Shown here piece by piece: positions 1 to 8,755 of a stretch of 10,816 bases of DNA (within the stretch, counting starts at the first letter, position 1; each line of letters starts with the position of its first letter). The DNA comes from Larix sibirica (Eukaryota > Streptophyta > Pinopsida > Pinales > Pinaceae), in NCBI GenBank assembly GCA_004151065.3, contig NWUY0300017066.1, forward strand, positions 18,013 through 28,828. Reading direction: 5' to 3'. The translations under genes were made by a program, and so were the position numbers. The notes under the pieces are model-generated. The model made no database searches. It saw only the letters and a program-made list of their open reading frames with translations, and had not been told where the DNA came from.

Positions 1-867
1 TTTCAAGATTAACAAAATATCCAACCTTCAGAAAACCAAAATTTGTATTCAACCTAAACCTGAAACTTAAATGACCTAGCTTTTCCATGTAGCAGTCTAG
101 TGCAGACCTTAGGGACAACAATTGGCCATGAAGTGAATAATGCTCGTAAGATGGCAAATAAGATTATAGTTTTTCTTCCCATGCCAATTAGTAGGTTCAA
201 GATTTATGGCCCTAAATTCTAATGTCCCTCAATAGAGGATTTATGGGGTTCAATAAGTTTCTGAGGTTTAATGGTCGTTGGGTTTGGGCACCCACGAGAA
301 TAATGCCTTTCTGGGGTGAGAGAGATAGAGATAGAATACAGGCATTATAAGTACCCCACTAAGAAGCACTTCCCGATTTCTCAGTTTAGAAAACTTTCTA
401 AGTAGGTGGGTAAAAGTCCCATTCTAGAAGGAATTGCCTTGCTACATTCTTTATTGGTTTTCTTGTTGCAACCTCCATGTAATTTTGCTTGAAAAGATTT
501 GTTAAGAATGTTTGTTCATCTTTGTGCAACGGTAGGAAAACACTGCCACTTTGTTTCCTTTGTTTGTTTTTAGTCACCCTGTTTTTCATAGGTGTCAGGC
601 CGCCAACTTAGTATATCTTCCTAACTGGCTCATCAATGAGGTAAATGTATGTAGGCTTGCTAAGACATCGACATAATTCAATTATCTACTGTGATCCATT
701 GGATAAATGTCTCCATTTCAATATTTAGCTCGCTTGTTCAAGAATTCGAGTGAAAACATCGCTACATTTCACCCAGTTCATTGGGACACAATCAACAATT
801 TTTTGTTGTTGGTTTGAATTTGTTGCTTGGTTCAATTTCGCCCCATTCGCCCCTAAAATTTTCCCTG
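1..867. other. AT-rich stretch with no supported gene
   Basis: I see no gene here. The longest ATG-initiated frame is a 63-codon one on the minus strand (398-589), rich in Lys, Arg and Asn and without a recognisable motif; I regard it as chance. A short purine microsatellite of GAGA/GATA type lies at about 317-337. No LTR ends, PBS or polyprotein motifs were found on either strand. Confidence 0.5.
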
Positions 868-896
868 GTGTAGAAATGTCTTTTAAATTTCTACAC
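868..896. repeat. Perfect 10-bp inverted repeat (hairpin), 9-nt loop
   Basis: The arm at 868-877 (gtgtagaaat) is the exact reverse complement of 887-896 (atttctacac), with nine bases between. It sits at the edge where mixed sequence gives way to very AT-rich DNA (about 897-1050). There is no T-run after the right arm and no adjacent gene, so a bacterial-type terminator reading is not supported. It may be a relic of a foldback element or chance in AT-rich DNA. Confidence 0.6.
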
Positions 897-1235
897 AATA
901 TTCACTTTATAAATAAATTTATATTTAAATATTATATAACTTTATTATACTAGTTAACATTAACATTATTTAACAACTACCATGAGACAAATATCCTTAA
1001 AATGTATGTAGTTATAAAAAGTGAAATACCTTTTAAACGTAAAATATAAACCATAAATCCCCAAATGGGGTTGGGGGTGAGAAGGGAGCCAAAACTTGTC
1101 CCTTCCATTTACGCGTGGAGGGGGCAGGTGGCAATACAAACTACCAAGGTGGAATGGTAGGTGAAGATGAAGGGTGTGTGGAAGATGGCCTAGCGGAGGC
1201 TCGAATGAGTGTTAATGCAATCATGTGGTTAGTGA
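897..1235. other. AT-rich then G-rich non-coding stretch
   Basis: 897-1050 is almost pure A/T with short direct repeats of the ttaacat type near 953-970. At about 1058-1090 base composition changes sharply to G-rich, beginning with a small hairpin cccca-aa-tgggg and the run ggggttggggg. The 14-mer aaatggggttgggg (1063-1076) recurs at 8732-8745, just upstream of the G-rich minisatellite. No coding frame is recognised. Confidence 0.45.
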
Positions 1236-1547
1236 TTAATGACACCCATGATGTGTAAGAGCATGCTTAAGGAATTCATGGTTGTCGACGATATCATTCT
1301 GCACGTCATATAGGTGGGGTACTTAGGATCTCAACTCAATCACGAGCTTCTTAATTGCTTCCTCATCATGATTTATGTGAAGGCATTGGAGAAGGGAGAG
1401 CTCGTGGGAAATCTTGGGAGTGACTGGTTGTTGTTCATTCCTCCATTGGCGCATTCTTCTTGGCTCTGGAACAACTATGGTTTATTCGTACATGACTGGG
1501 ATTTGTTGCATCACTGCGCTCGAATTCAGCAAGGGGGAGGAGGGTGA
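1236..1547 (+). pseudogene. Coding-like relic with one in-frame stop, unidentified
   Basis: One plus-strand frame stays open from 1236 to the stop at 1545-1547 with a single internal stop (TAG at 1311-1313), giving roughly 25 codons and then 77 codons. The region is visibly richer in G+C and less repetitive than its flanks, which fits former coding sequence. The downstream part contains a Trp-rich segment (PPLAHSSWLWNNYG, then FVHDWDLLHHCARI) and ends in a run of four glycines from a purine tract (gggggaggaggg). I do not recognise the family. No intact start, splice sites or polyadenylation signal can be assigned. It could be a fragment of a transposon protein, a gene pseudogene or chance. 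Confidence 0.25.
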
Positions 1548-2161
1548 AAAACCATTTGGAACAACATTTCAACAAATAAATGTTATGGAACATTAGATTT
1601 GAAATTGATCAAGCAGATGTAAGCCTCTCTACAAGTCTCCATGCAAACCCGACTGAGCTAAGGACACCAATTTGGAGGACATTCTTAGTCTAGATCCTTA
1701 TTATATTTTGAAAATCCTCCTTGGAAAGCTCCGCGTGCAAAGGTACCAAACCTAAGTAAGCATTTTCCTTGTGGTAGGTGATGACATTAACAACATTCAC
1801 ACCAAGTTGGATCTATTGACGGAATCAAAGAATACCCCCTTGGAGGCATGCAACTGACCTCATGAAGGAACAAAAGCAACTTCCAATATTCAATTGTGTC
1901 CCACCTTTTCTAGATTCCCATGGTTTTGATGTTGGTCAATAGCTACAGTTCTATAAAAAAAAAATTGCTCAGTTTTTATCTATTAAAAGTTCTTTGAATA
2001 GGATAGTTGGCTTTTCTACTTATCGGATTCTTTTTGTTTGGCCTTGTAACTAGTGTTCTAAGCAAATGGAGATGGAGGGAAATTTGCAATGGGTGCATGT
2101 GGATTCAGGTTATGCACTTCACACAAAACATTTAGACATATTTTGTGGTAACCAGCAAGGC
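1548..2161. other. Unassigned stretch, no gene seen
   Basis: Mixed sequence without a supportable coding frame. The only notable item is an A10 run at 1955-1964 after ctat, which could be a decayed retroposon tail. I could not find a recognisable body or target duplication around it, so no element is called. Confidence 0.4.
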
Positions 2162-2216
2162 AATCCCAACCTTGACACTCTCACTTAAGTCATACCAAGT
2201 TCTCAAGGTTGGGATT
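2162..2216. repeat. Perfect 14-bp inverted repeat, 27-nt spacer
   Basis: The arm aatcccaaccttga (2162-2175) is the exact reverse complement of tcaaggttgggatt (2203-2216). The 27-nt spacer contains the 8-bp palindrome acttaagt. A perfect 14-bp stem is unlikely by chance at this spacing. It has the size of a small foldback or terminal-inverted-repeat remnant, or of a hairpin RNA segment, but the whole is only 55 bp and no transcript unit is visible. A short (TA)n run follows it. Confidence 0.7.
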
Positions 2217-3276
2217 ATATATATCAATTATAAGATGCCAATCGATCACTTAATTATTTTGAGTTCATATACTATTAATTTCTCCATTTTGATTGATTTT
2301 CTACAGAATATATGATCCCCTTTGAGCACAAGGACCAGAATTTGGTGGTGCTCTTCATGTTTGATTTGCGGTTACTATGGAGAGGATTCCATCCATCCAA
2401 ATTGTTGAATTCGTAAAGGTGTTTGGTTGATGAACTATCTCTTTGTCTTCATTATATTTCTCTCGTTTATAGGCCTGCAAATAAAAAGACTTGGAATATT
2501 TATTTAGGGTTTTGATATATTTAGTTTTGCTTTTCCATTGCACCCTCAATGTTATTTTCTATATTCAGTCCATAGTAGAGTTGTTTCAAAGAATTATAGG
2601 TGTATAGTATGAGGGACCCCTGACAATTTGATGGTATAAGGTAGCATGCAAAATATAAGTATATTTGTCTAGGTAATTATTTTAATCCATACATTTTTAA
2701 ATTTTGGACAGGATTGTATCCATTGCTTTATGATTGTCAAGTTCTAGTATTGAATGTGTTTGGTTTTGATGATTTTTTTGGTGTCTTATAGGCTTGATTT
2801 TTTTTGCTTGTTTGGGTTAAAACATCTTGTCTACATGTTTTATTTTAACAAGTTCAATGGACCCTCGAGAAGCATATGGTGTCCAAGGTATACCATCACG
2901 GGAAAGAAACAATAATTTCAATAGTTCATGGAGAATTTGTTTTGTGGGTCGGTGGGATATGCCTTTAGGTGTAGTATGTTGGGATTCAATTTCTATGTAT
3001 CCATGGACTATTTTGAAATATGTGTCACAGTGGATGGGTAGCTTGAGCTTTGGACTAAAGAGGGTGTTGATTTATCTAGTACATTAGGTTGCAGATTGCA
3101 CTGGTTTTGGGATTAGATTGTAAATTGGGTGGTTTTATTTTGTTGTGTTTTAGGCCTTTTGGGGAGTATTTGGAGATGTGTATTGTTTACTTGGTTTGGT
3201 GGCTTTTTTGTAGCTATTTTTATGTGATTGTGAAGGTGGCTTAGAGGATTGGGATTGCAAGCTTGTTTGTACATGG
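2217..3276. other. T-rich unassigned stretch
   Basis: No gene is supported. The segment 2857-3087 is open on the plus strand from an ATG (77 codons, starting MDPREAYGVQG) and has several Trp and Gly residues but no family motif. T-rich tracts with splice-acceptor-like ends (ttttag, tatagg) flank it near 2790 and 3150. These could mean intron-like sequence, but such motifs are common in T-rich plant DNA, so I call neither an exon nor an intron. Confidence 0.4.
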
Positions 3277-3387
3277 GAATTCTATTATATGGTAGGTGAT
3301 CCCTCTAAGGGACTTTTAGGAACAAGGTCTCCCACTTGAGATATTCTCTCACCAGATCCTACATTGTATGTTGTACCATAGAATTTC
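3277..3387. repeat. Imperfect inverted repeat enclosing a short hairpin
   Basis: The left arm at 3277-3294 (gaattctattatatggta) pairs with the right arm at 3374-3387 (taccatagaatttc) after a 4-nt insertion in the left arm. Between them lies a perfect small hairpin, tccct-cta-aggga, at 3300-3312. The size (about 110 bp) would suit a small foldback element, but the arms are short and imperfect and no target-site duplication was identified. Confidence 0.3.
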
Positions 3388-3833
3388 AAAGGTTTGACAA
3401 GTGGGTACCTCAATTAGAACTCATGATTTACAGCTAACTTCCAATCATAGCGATGTTTGTGGAAATGGCTTGTCTGAAGATAGGATCCAAGGTTGATGGC
3501 TTCTAATTCCAAAGATAGACCTCGTATAACATATTTCCCCAAGCTTTATAGAAAATATGTCTTTTTATATATAAAAAAATTGTTATGCTTACAATCAAAA
3601 GAAGATTTAATATAGTGCTTGGTTTTGAAGCCAAAGAAGTTTGTCCAGTACATAGGTGTAGTATGAGATTGCTACTAGTGGTATTCAGTGCAAATTCCAT
3701 GGATTTCTTTCACTTGCACCCACAACATTAGCCCATCAGGGATGTTTCAAGCAATGTGAAACTTGATGCATGATCCTATATTTCTCGGTGTACGGTTTCT
3801 TCTAGTAATCAAGACTCGGCTTCATTGTCTCTC
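3388..3833. other. Unassigned stretch, no gene seen
   Basis: Mixed, moderately AT-rich sequence with no recognisable protein, RNA or element ends on either strand. The minus-strand open frame at about 3503-3700 is short and without motifs. Confidence 0.4.
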
Positions 3834-4070
3834 TTTTTTTTAAACAAGAAATATTGAGTAGAAGTTTATATTGAAAAGATGCAATAGCAAAAAAGTACAA
3901 AATATTCAAGGAAGAGAATGACTAGAAAATATAAAATCCTCCCTTTGAGAAGCTGGAAGGGGATGATCCACCATTTCCCTTTTCCACTACTTTTCCTTAC
4001 AAAATTCTCAAATAGTGAGTAGATCCGCACAAACTTCTTACATAAGAGAATACAAACATAATACATAAAT
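3834..4070 (-). mobile_element. Possible 3' end of a LINE-like retroposon
   Basis: Read on the minus strand, the sequence becomes T-rich (ttttgtacttttttgct), then reads caatataaacttctactc and ends in ttgtttaaaaaaaa, with the A8 tail being the T-run at 3834-3841 of the plus strand. A T-rich 3' untranslated region with an ATA-rich segment and a short A tail is the usual look of plant LINE 3' ends. Upstream on the same strand (4066-3866) a 66-codon frame is open, with a KGKWWIIPFQLL segment and a hydrophobic tail. I cannot match it to reverse transcriptase or to the zinc-binding C-terminal domain of LINEs. No target-site duplication was identified. Alternatives are an unrelated gene's 3' UTR or chance. 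Confidence 0.3.
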
Positions 4071-4517
4071 TACCCTATGAAATATGAGAACCCTCAAAGA
4101 TTGTTTTCCTTACTTCTAGAGACCTTGATTCCTTCTACATGTTAGTGGAGGAGAGTATTGTTGAGCTTCCTTAATTATTTTAGCGAAGGTCATGTTGATA
4201 TTTTCTATGCTCCAAGGATAAATTGGTTGAGGTTTCTTCTTTATTTCTAGTTGTTATTTTCCCCTTGTGACATCAACAAAAGAGAGAGAAACTAAATTTG
4301 AAGACCGCACTTCCTTGAACTTCACACTTCATCTTCCACTTCTTCTGAGTCACTCTATGTTTCCCTTTGTTTCACTCTAATCCATCATAACCATTATAGA
4401 TAACACTAAAAATCACATTGATAATTACAATACAACATGTCACACGTTGACAATTACAATTAAAGTAATATTCCACCTCTCAATAAACAATGAATATTCA
4501 ATACCCAAAATATTCAA
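4071..4517. other. Unassigned stretch, no gene seen
   Basis: No coding frame, RNA or element end is recognised. A weak duplication of the type gataattacaata / gacaattacaatta occurs at about 4420-4462, just before the 78-bp array, and the motif aatattcaa recurs between about 4490 and 4517. Confidence 0.4.
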
Positions 4518-4745
4518 GAATAAATTATTCAAATTTCTAATCTCCTCTATTTTAGTTTTTTAAAGTTGAACAACTTGTCAAACATGTTATTAAAGAATAA
4601 ATTATTCAAATTTCCAATCTCCTCTATTTTAGTTTTTTTTAAGGTTGAACAACTTGTCAAACATGTTGTTAAAGAATAAATTATTCAAATTTCCAATCTT
4701 CTCTATTTTATTTTTTTAAAGTTGAACAACCTGTCAAACATGTTA
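4518..4745. repeat. Tandem array of three ~78-bp units
   Basis: Units begin at 4518, 4595 and 4674 (periods 77 and 79 bp). Each starts with the 13-bp palindrome gaataaattattc, continues with caaattt(c/t)(t/c)aatct and a tctattttattttttt-type tract, and ends with gttgaacaac(t/c)tgtcaaacatgtt, which includes the palindrome aacatgtt. Differences are mostly single substitutions plus length change in the T-run, so the expansion appears recent relative to the decay elsewhere in the window. The third unit ends at about 4745, where the sequence becomes unrelated. It is a minisatellite, with no coding potential. Confidence 0.92.
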
Positions 4746-4794
4746 CGTGATCATGAAGTAAAGGCCGTTTAGACCGACCAAATTGATAACTTTG

Positions 4795-4906
4795 CTTACT
4801 ATGTGTTACCCCTTGCACCCTTTGTTACATGGACCCACCATGATAAATCAAATATTCTTATTATGTGTTACCCCTTACACCCTATGTTACATGGACCCAG
4901 CATGAT
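4795..4906. repeat. Tandem duplication, 62-bp period
   Basis: The 50-bp core at 4795-4844 recurs at 4857-4906 with four mismatches. It carries tatgtgttacccctt, then caccct, then gttacatggaccca and catgat. A 12-bp AT-rich linker separates the copies. It begins only about 50 bp after the 78-bp array, but the two repeat units are not similar. Confidence 0.9.
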
Positions 4907-5478
4907 CAGTTATTGTCATATCTAGAGTCCTAATATGAAGAAGTTTCCTTGTCTTCAAACTTCTTTATCATTACTTTAACATTGAAGACTTGGTGTGTCT
5001 CTGAATCTACTTTGTTTGAAGCCATTAACTCTAACTCGACTTTTAAGTAGGACCTTCTAAATGGGTCCTCCAAATTATTTGGTTGCCTAATACACAACTA
5101 AGATATTTGACCTCACAAAAACTTTTCCTATATTATGAATATTTTATTTGCTTCAACCAATGTTGTTCATAAAGGGTGCAATTAACTTATGGAGGAAGAA
5201 TGGAAGTTGAGCCTTAGCCATCTATCTCCTATTCAATTGCCTTTGTATGGACTTGGATGAGAAGATATGATAGCGTTTATGTAAAATTATTTCCATTTTT
5301 ACATAATTTTTTTTATATTAAATGTGAATATATTCTATTATTAGTGGGAACTATANTGTATATATTATAATATTTATGATACATATCATTGTCCATTTAA
5401 ATATGTTTATACATTAAAATTTTAATTTTATTACGATGAATCGTATAATTCTATTTACTTTTTCATTTTAATGTTTGT
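4907..5478. other. Unassigned AT-rich stretch with one N
   Basis: No gene is supported. From about 5280 the sequence becomes extremely AT-rich. The base at 5356 is an N, lying in a tata-rich tract where base calling or assembly may be unreliable. Confidence 0.4.
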
Positions 5479-5568
5479 TTAAATTTAGAGAAGCACTTAA
5501 ATACTTTAGATGTACTGTCTTAAATTTAGAAAAGCACTTAAATATCTTAGATGTAGATGTAGTGTCTT
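5479..5568. repeat. Direct duplication of a ~41-bp unit
   Basis: ttaaatttagagaagcactt at 5479 recurs as ttaaatttagaaaagcactt at 5520. Both copies continue with aaata, a ttaga-containing segment, gatgta and a (c/g)tgtct end. The second copy has an internal gatgta doubling, making it about 6 bp longer. A weaker third similarity (ttttagagaaatactcaa, near 5644) may be an older copy. Confidence 0.8.
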
Positions 5569-7528
5569 GGTATGTTATATGGGACTTTTTGTTTTACAAT
5601 ATTGTTATTTAAGTTTTAGAAAAAGACATATCAAAGGTATTGGATTTTAGAGAAATACTCAACATAAAAAAAATCATGTTGAGATTTTATTATGGATGAG
5701 TATATATGTTGTAAATTTTGTGGGTTAACATTATTATTTAGTGTGTATTATAAATAATTAGTATATATATATATATAGTTTCTAAGATAGAGATAATTTT
5801 TAATGTATTATTTTTATTAAAAGATTTGTCAATTTGAAAGTTTACGTTGATATGTAAATCTCCAAGTTAATGTGATAACATTTTCCGTTAGTATGATATT
5901 AACAACGTTATTGATAATAATATTATACATTAGGTGTAGTTATCATATATGATGTGGCTATATTAAACTATTTTGTTAAAATAACATATCTTTATATCCA
6001 TTCTCCTCTTCTCTTTTCTTTTTTACAATACAAAGTATATTTTATTTAGATTAAAAATTTGTTCTATTGTAATATTCATTTTTCTCAATATCACATGTTG
6101 AAAATTATCAATGTGTCCATCTTTTCTCATAAATATTTGGCTGAAGTTTAATATTATATTTATATATATATTCTTTCTCATTTCTGTAGAGCCTATTCAA
6201 ACTAAGCTTTTAAATTTACGTTTTTCATTTTAAAAATAATTTTAAATGTTTTTATATACTTTTTCCCAAATTCTCATTGCATAAGTTTGATCATTCATAA
6301 ATATAATATTAACTTAATTACAATAATATTATCAATAAAAAATAAAAATGTTTTTAAGTGCTACTTCATTTCTTTGTATGTTATGCCTACATTAAGATAA
6401 AACACATTTTGTCACTTTAATAAAAATATGTCCAAAAAACAACAATATTGTGTAGATGATTTCAATGGAAAATCAAAATACAAAACTACTTAAATCTTAA
6501 CATTTCATTATATGAATAATAAACCATAATACAAATAAGAATTAGTTTGTTTAAGTTGAGATATGAAATAAGAATATGGGAAGAATCTAGAGAGTCATAA
6601 GAGGAATGGTTATGTTGAGTATGTGGATATGAGGAGTTAGAAACTAAATAATATTTTTTATGTACTATGTGACATATTCTCAAAGTAGGGAGAGATCTAA
6701 TTTGTATATCAAAAACTCATAATAAAAATAAGATAATTTTATTAATGTCCAACAAATGACCACAAATAGGTCAATGTGATCACTAGGTAGAAAAGTGTGA
6801 GATAAAAAGTAAGAGCATAAAAGTTGCTCTCTAAAAAAAACATGATATAAAAAAACTAGCTTATGTTATAAAATACCTAAAATCTATAGCCTTAGAGCAT
6901 GCAGTGGGGAAGCAAATCAAAAGTGCATATATGTGCAAGTTCTTTGAAGAACCAAAGAAAAACACAAACATTATTAGAAAGGATGACTCACCTAGGGGGA
7001 ATCAACCTCCCCTGATGCAAACTCTCCTATAATTTGAAGCCACATAAAAGAAACTCTTGATAGATGTATGGTCAAAGAACTGGAAGAGTAAGAAGAATTT
7101 ATTTGGACCACTATCTTGCGATTCCATAGCTCAAAGCTCTGACTATTAAATTTATCAATCTCAATTCGAAAACTACTCGTCGTTATCTTTCACACAAGAA
7201 TCTTCGGCTTATAGCTCCCATTGAAAGTAGGATTATCATAGACCTAAGATAAGCTTTCTCTATCAACAAGTTAAACTCTTAGCAAAAAGGTCATCCTCAT
7301 AAAGCCAATAACCTTAATTTGATACCAAAAGTAACTTTTAAACCTTTTTAATTGTAGCAATGCACAAAAATTCTTAAACAAAACAAAAAGAACAACAATG
7401 ACACACAGATTTACCCTATAAACCCTTAACCAAGAAAATCAACCTATCTTAGAGCCATGCCTCTATTTTCTTCATTGTATATTAACTTCATTGTTCACAA
7501 TACAATTTAAAAATTTAACAGCATCTAA
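5569..7528. other. Long AT-rich stretch, no gene seen
   Basis: 5569-6450 is very AT-rich, with stop codons dense in all frames and a pyrimidine-rich tract near 6000-6026. 6450-7528 is somewhat more mixed. It includes a 6-bp hairpin gttctt-tg-aagaac near 6938-6951 and the G/C-rich fold aggggga...tcccct near 6994-7013. On the minus strand, tggtatca at 7327-7320 matches the first eight bases of the usual plant retrotransposon primer-binding site but then diverges. No LTR end sits next to it, so no element is called. Confidence 0.4.
5762..5777. repeat. (TA)8 microsatellite
   Basis: A 16-bp uninterrupted TA run within very AT-rich DNA, and probably polymorphic in length. No functional meaning is implied. 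Confidence 0.9.
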
Positions 7529-7590
7529 AACCCTAATCCATTAACCTAAATTGTATTACAACCCTAATCCATTAACTAAAATCAAATTAC
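7529..7590. repeat. Tandem duplication of a 31-bp unit
   Basis: aaccctaatccattaac begins both copies (7529-7559 and 7560-7590), and 26 of 31 positions agree. Each contains a single aaccctaa, one telomere-like word, but there is no (TTTAGGG)n run, so this is not telomeric DNA. Confidence 0.8.
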
Positions 7591-8121
7591 AATACACGAA
7601 AAACCCATTGATGAAAAAAACACAAAACAAACCAAGTTAGATACACAATTTTATTTCAGAGGTTAAACCTTCGAACCCTCGATAAGGGATTGGTTGGCCC
7701 TCTATGCCCCTAACGAGAAGGTGATAACCTCCTCATACCACCTTTGTAATAAGATGAAACTAAGTCTACTTAAAAAATATATAACACATGTCTAATAATT
7801 TTATCATTTAAAGGTTTTCAAATAAATCTTGTTGACACTTCTTGTGTATTATTTTTTCTCTGATCTAACTTTAACATTCTTAACCTATTTGAATTCTCCT
7901 TCTTCTTAATCCCAATCACTTTAAGAAATTCAAACTTTTAAACCTCACTCAATGCATTCGGTAGGGAGTGAACCATTATTAGCATTACATTCTCTTATGC
8001 TTGTTTGTTCAGATGGAGTGGCTAACCATGAAAATGGTGTGAAAGGGCATTTAATTGAAATCAATTCTTTTGTGGAGTGATGGATTAGATGGTTGCTATG
8101 AATCAGGTTTCTAGATTAGGT
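7591..8121. other. Unassigned stretch; weak tRNA-like signal near 7668-7709
   Basis: No gene is supported. On the minus strand a word close to an RNA polymerase III A box (gggcatagagg, 7709-7699) lies 21 bp upstream of a B-box-like word (ggttcgaagg, 7677-7668). The surrounding bases do not fold into a tRNA cloverleaf that I can draw, and the box spacing is shorter than usual, so neither a tRNA gene nor a SINE is called. Confidence 0.3.
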
Positions 8122-8278
8122 TGGAATAAATGGGCAAGAGGTACTCTATTGGTATAGCGAGTGAGTGGAATTGGGTAAATTGAGTATAGGCTCTTTGGTA
8201 ATATCCATTTGGATTCATAGGTAGTGAGTGCAGTAAATGAGTATAGAATTTTTGGTAAGATAATTTGGATTCACATGG
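8122..8278. repeat. Degenerate tandem repeat, ~57-bp period
   Basis: tgagtata at 8181 and 8239, and tttggattca at 8208 and 8264, mark two diverged units of 56-58 bp covering about 8159-8278. Both share a (g/c)agtgagtg start and a ttggtaa-containing middle. A more diverged earlier segment (8122-8158, ggaataaatgggcaagagg then ctattggtata) looks like a third unit. Copies differ by many substitutions and small indels, so the array is older than the 78-bp array. Confidence 0.6.
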
Positions 8279-8755
8279 ATAAAAGGTGAAAGTTAAATGA
8301 GTTTTTTGTTTTGATTTTGATCGATTTATATATTGGCATGATTTTCATGAATATGTGTATAGTTTTTTTGTTAGGTAGTAGTTTATGAGGAAATTGATTT
8401 CATTAGTTTTGATAGATTTGTAGATCATGTTTTTTATTTTTATTCAATTTGATGTAGATAAAGAAATAAGTGTTGGTACAGTTGAGGTTTTTAGTGTTCT
8501 TTTGATTGTTTTGTTTTGAATTCCATAATGGAGGATTTTGTAACTCATCACACGTGCATTTTGTAGGATTGATACATACATTTCAAGGAAGCCTTATATT
8601 CCAAATCAAGTAATGATGGAATATAATTATTTGTTTGGGGATGGTACGAGGACGGGTGGCTTTCTGCAATACAACTTGCACAGCTTCATCTCCACTGCCA
8701 CATACTATATACCTCCACCCCTTACTTTCATAAATGGGGTTGGGGTTTGGACTTA
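8279..8755. other. T-rich stretch then a transition to G-rich DNA
   Basis: 8279-8575 is T-rich on the plus strand with intron-like composition and a ttttgtag acceptor-like word near 8561-8568. It holds no recognisable coding frame. From about 8640 it becomes mixed and then G-rich, leading into the minisatellite. A minus-strand open frame overlaps 8583-8801, but it is produced by the C-rich complement of the repeat and has no motif. Confidence 0.4.

Noticed and set aside
398-589. 63-codon ATG-initiated minus-strand frame, Lys/Arg-rich
   Set aside because: No family motif, no promoter, RBS or splice context, and a length within what AT-rich DNA gives by chance.
2827-3087. 86-codon plus-strand open frame as a gene
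   Set aside because: The full-length version needs a TTG start; from ATG 2857 it is 77 codons with no recognised domain.
4518-4906. CRISPR-like array
   Set aside because: Units are directly adjoining 77-79 bp and 62-bp tandem copies; there are no short repeats with unique spacers, no cas genes and the context is plant-like.
7320-7327. tggtatca on the minus strand as a retrotransposon primer-binding site
   Set aside because: Only eight bases match, the following bases diverge, and no LTR end (CA) lies directly upstream.
7529-7590. Interstitial telomeric repeat
   Set aside because: Only two isolated aaccctaa words occur, as part of a 31-bp duplication; there is no heptamer array.
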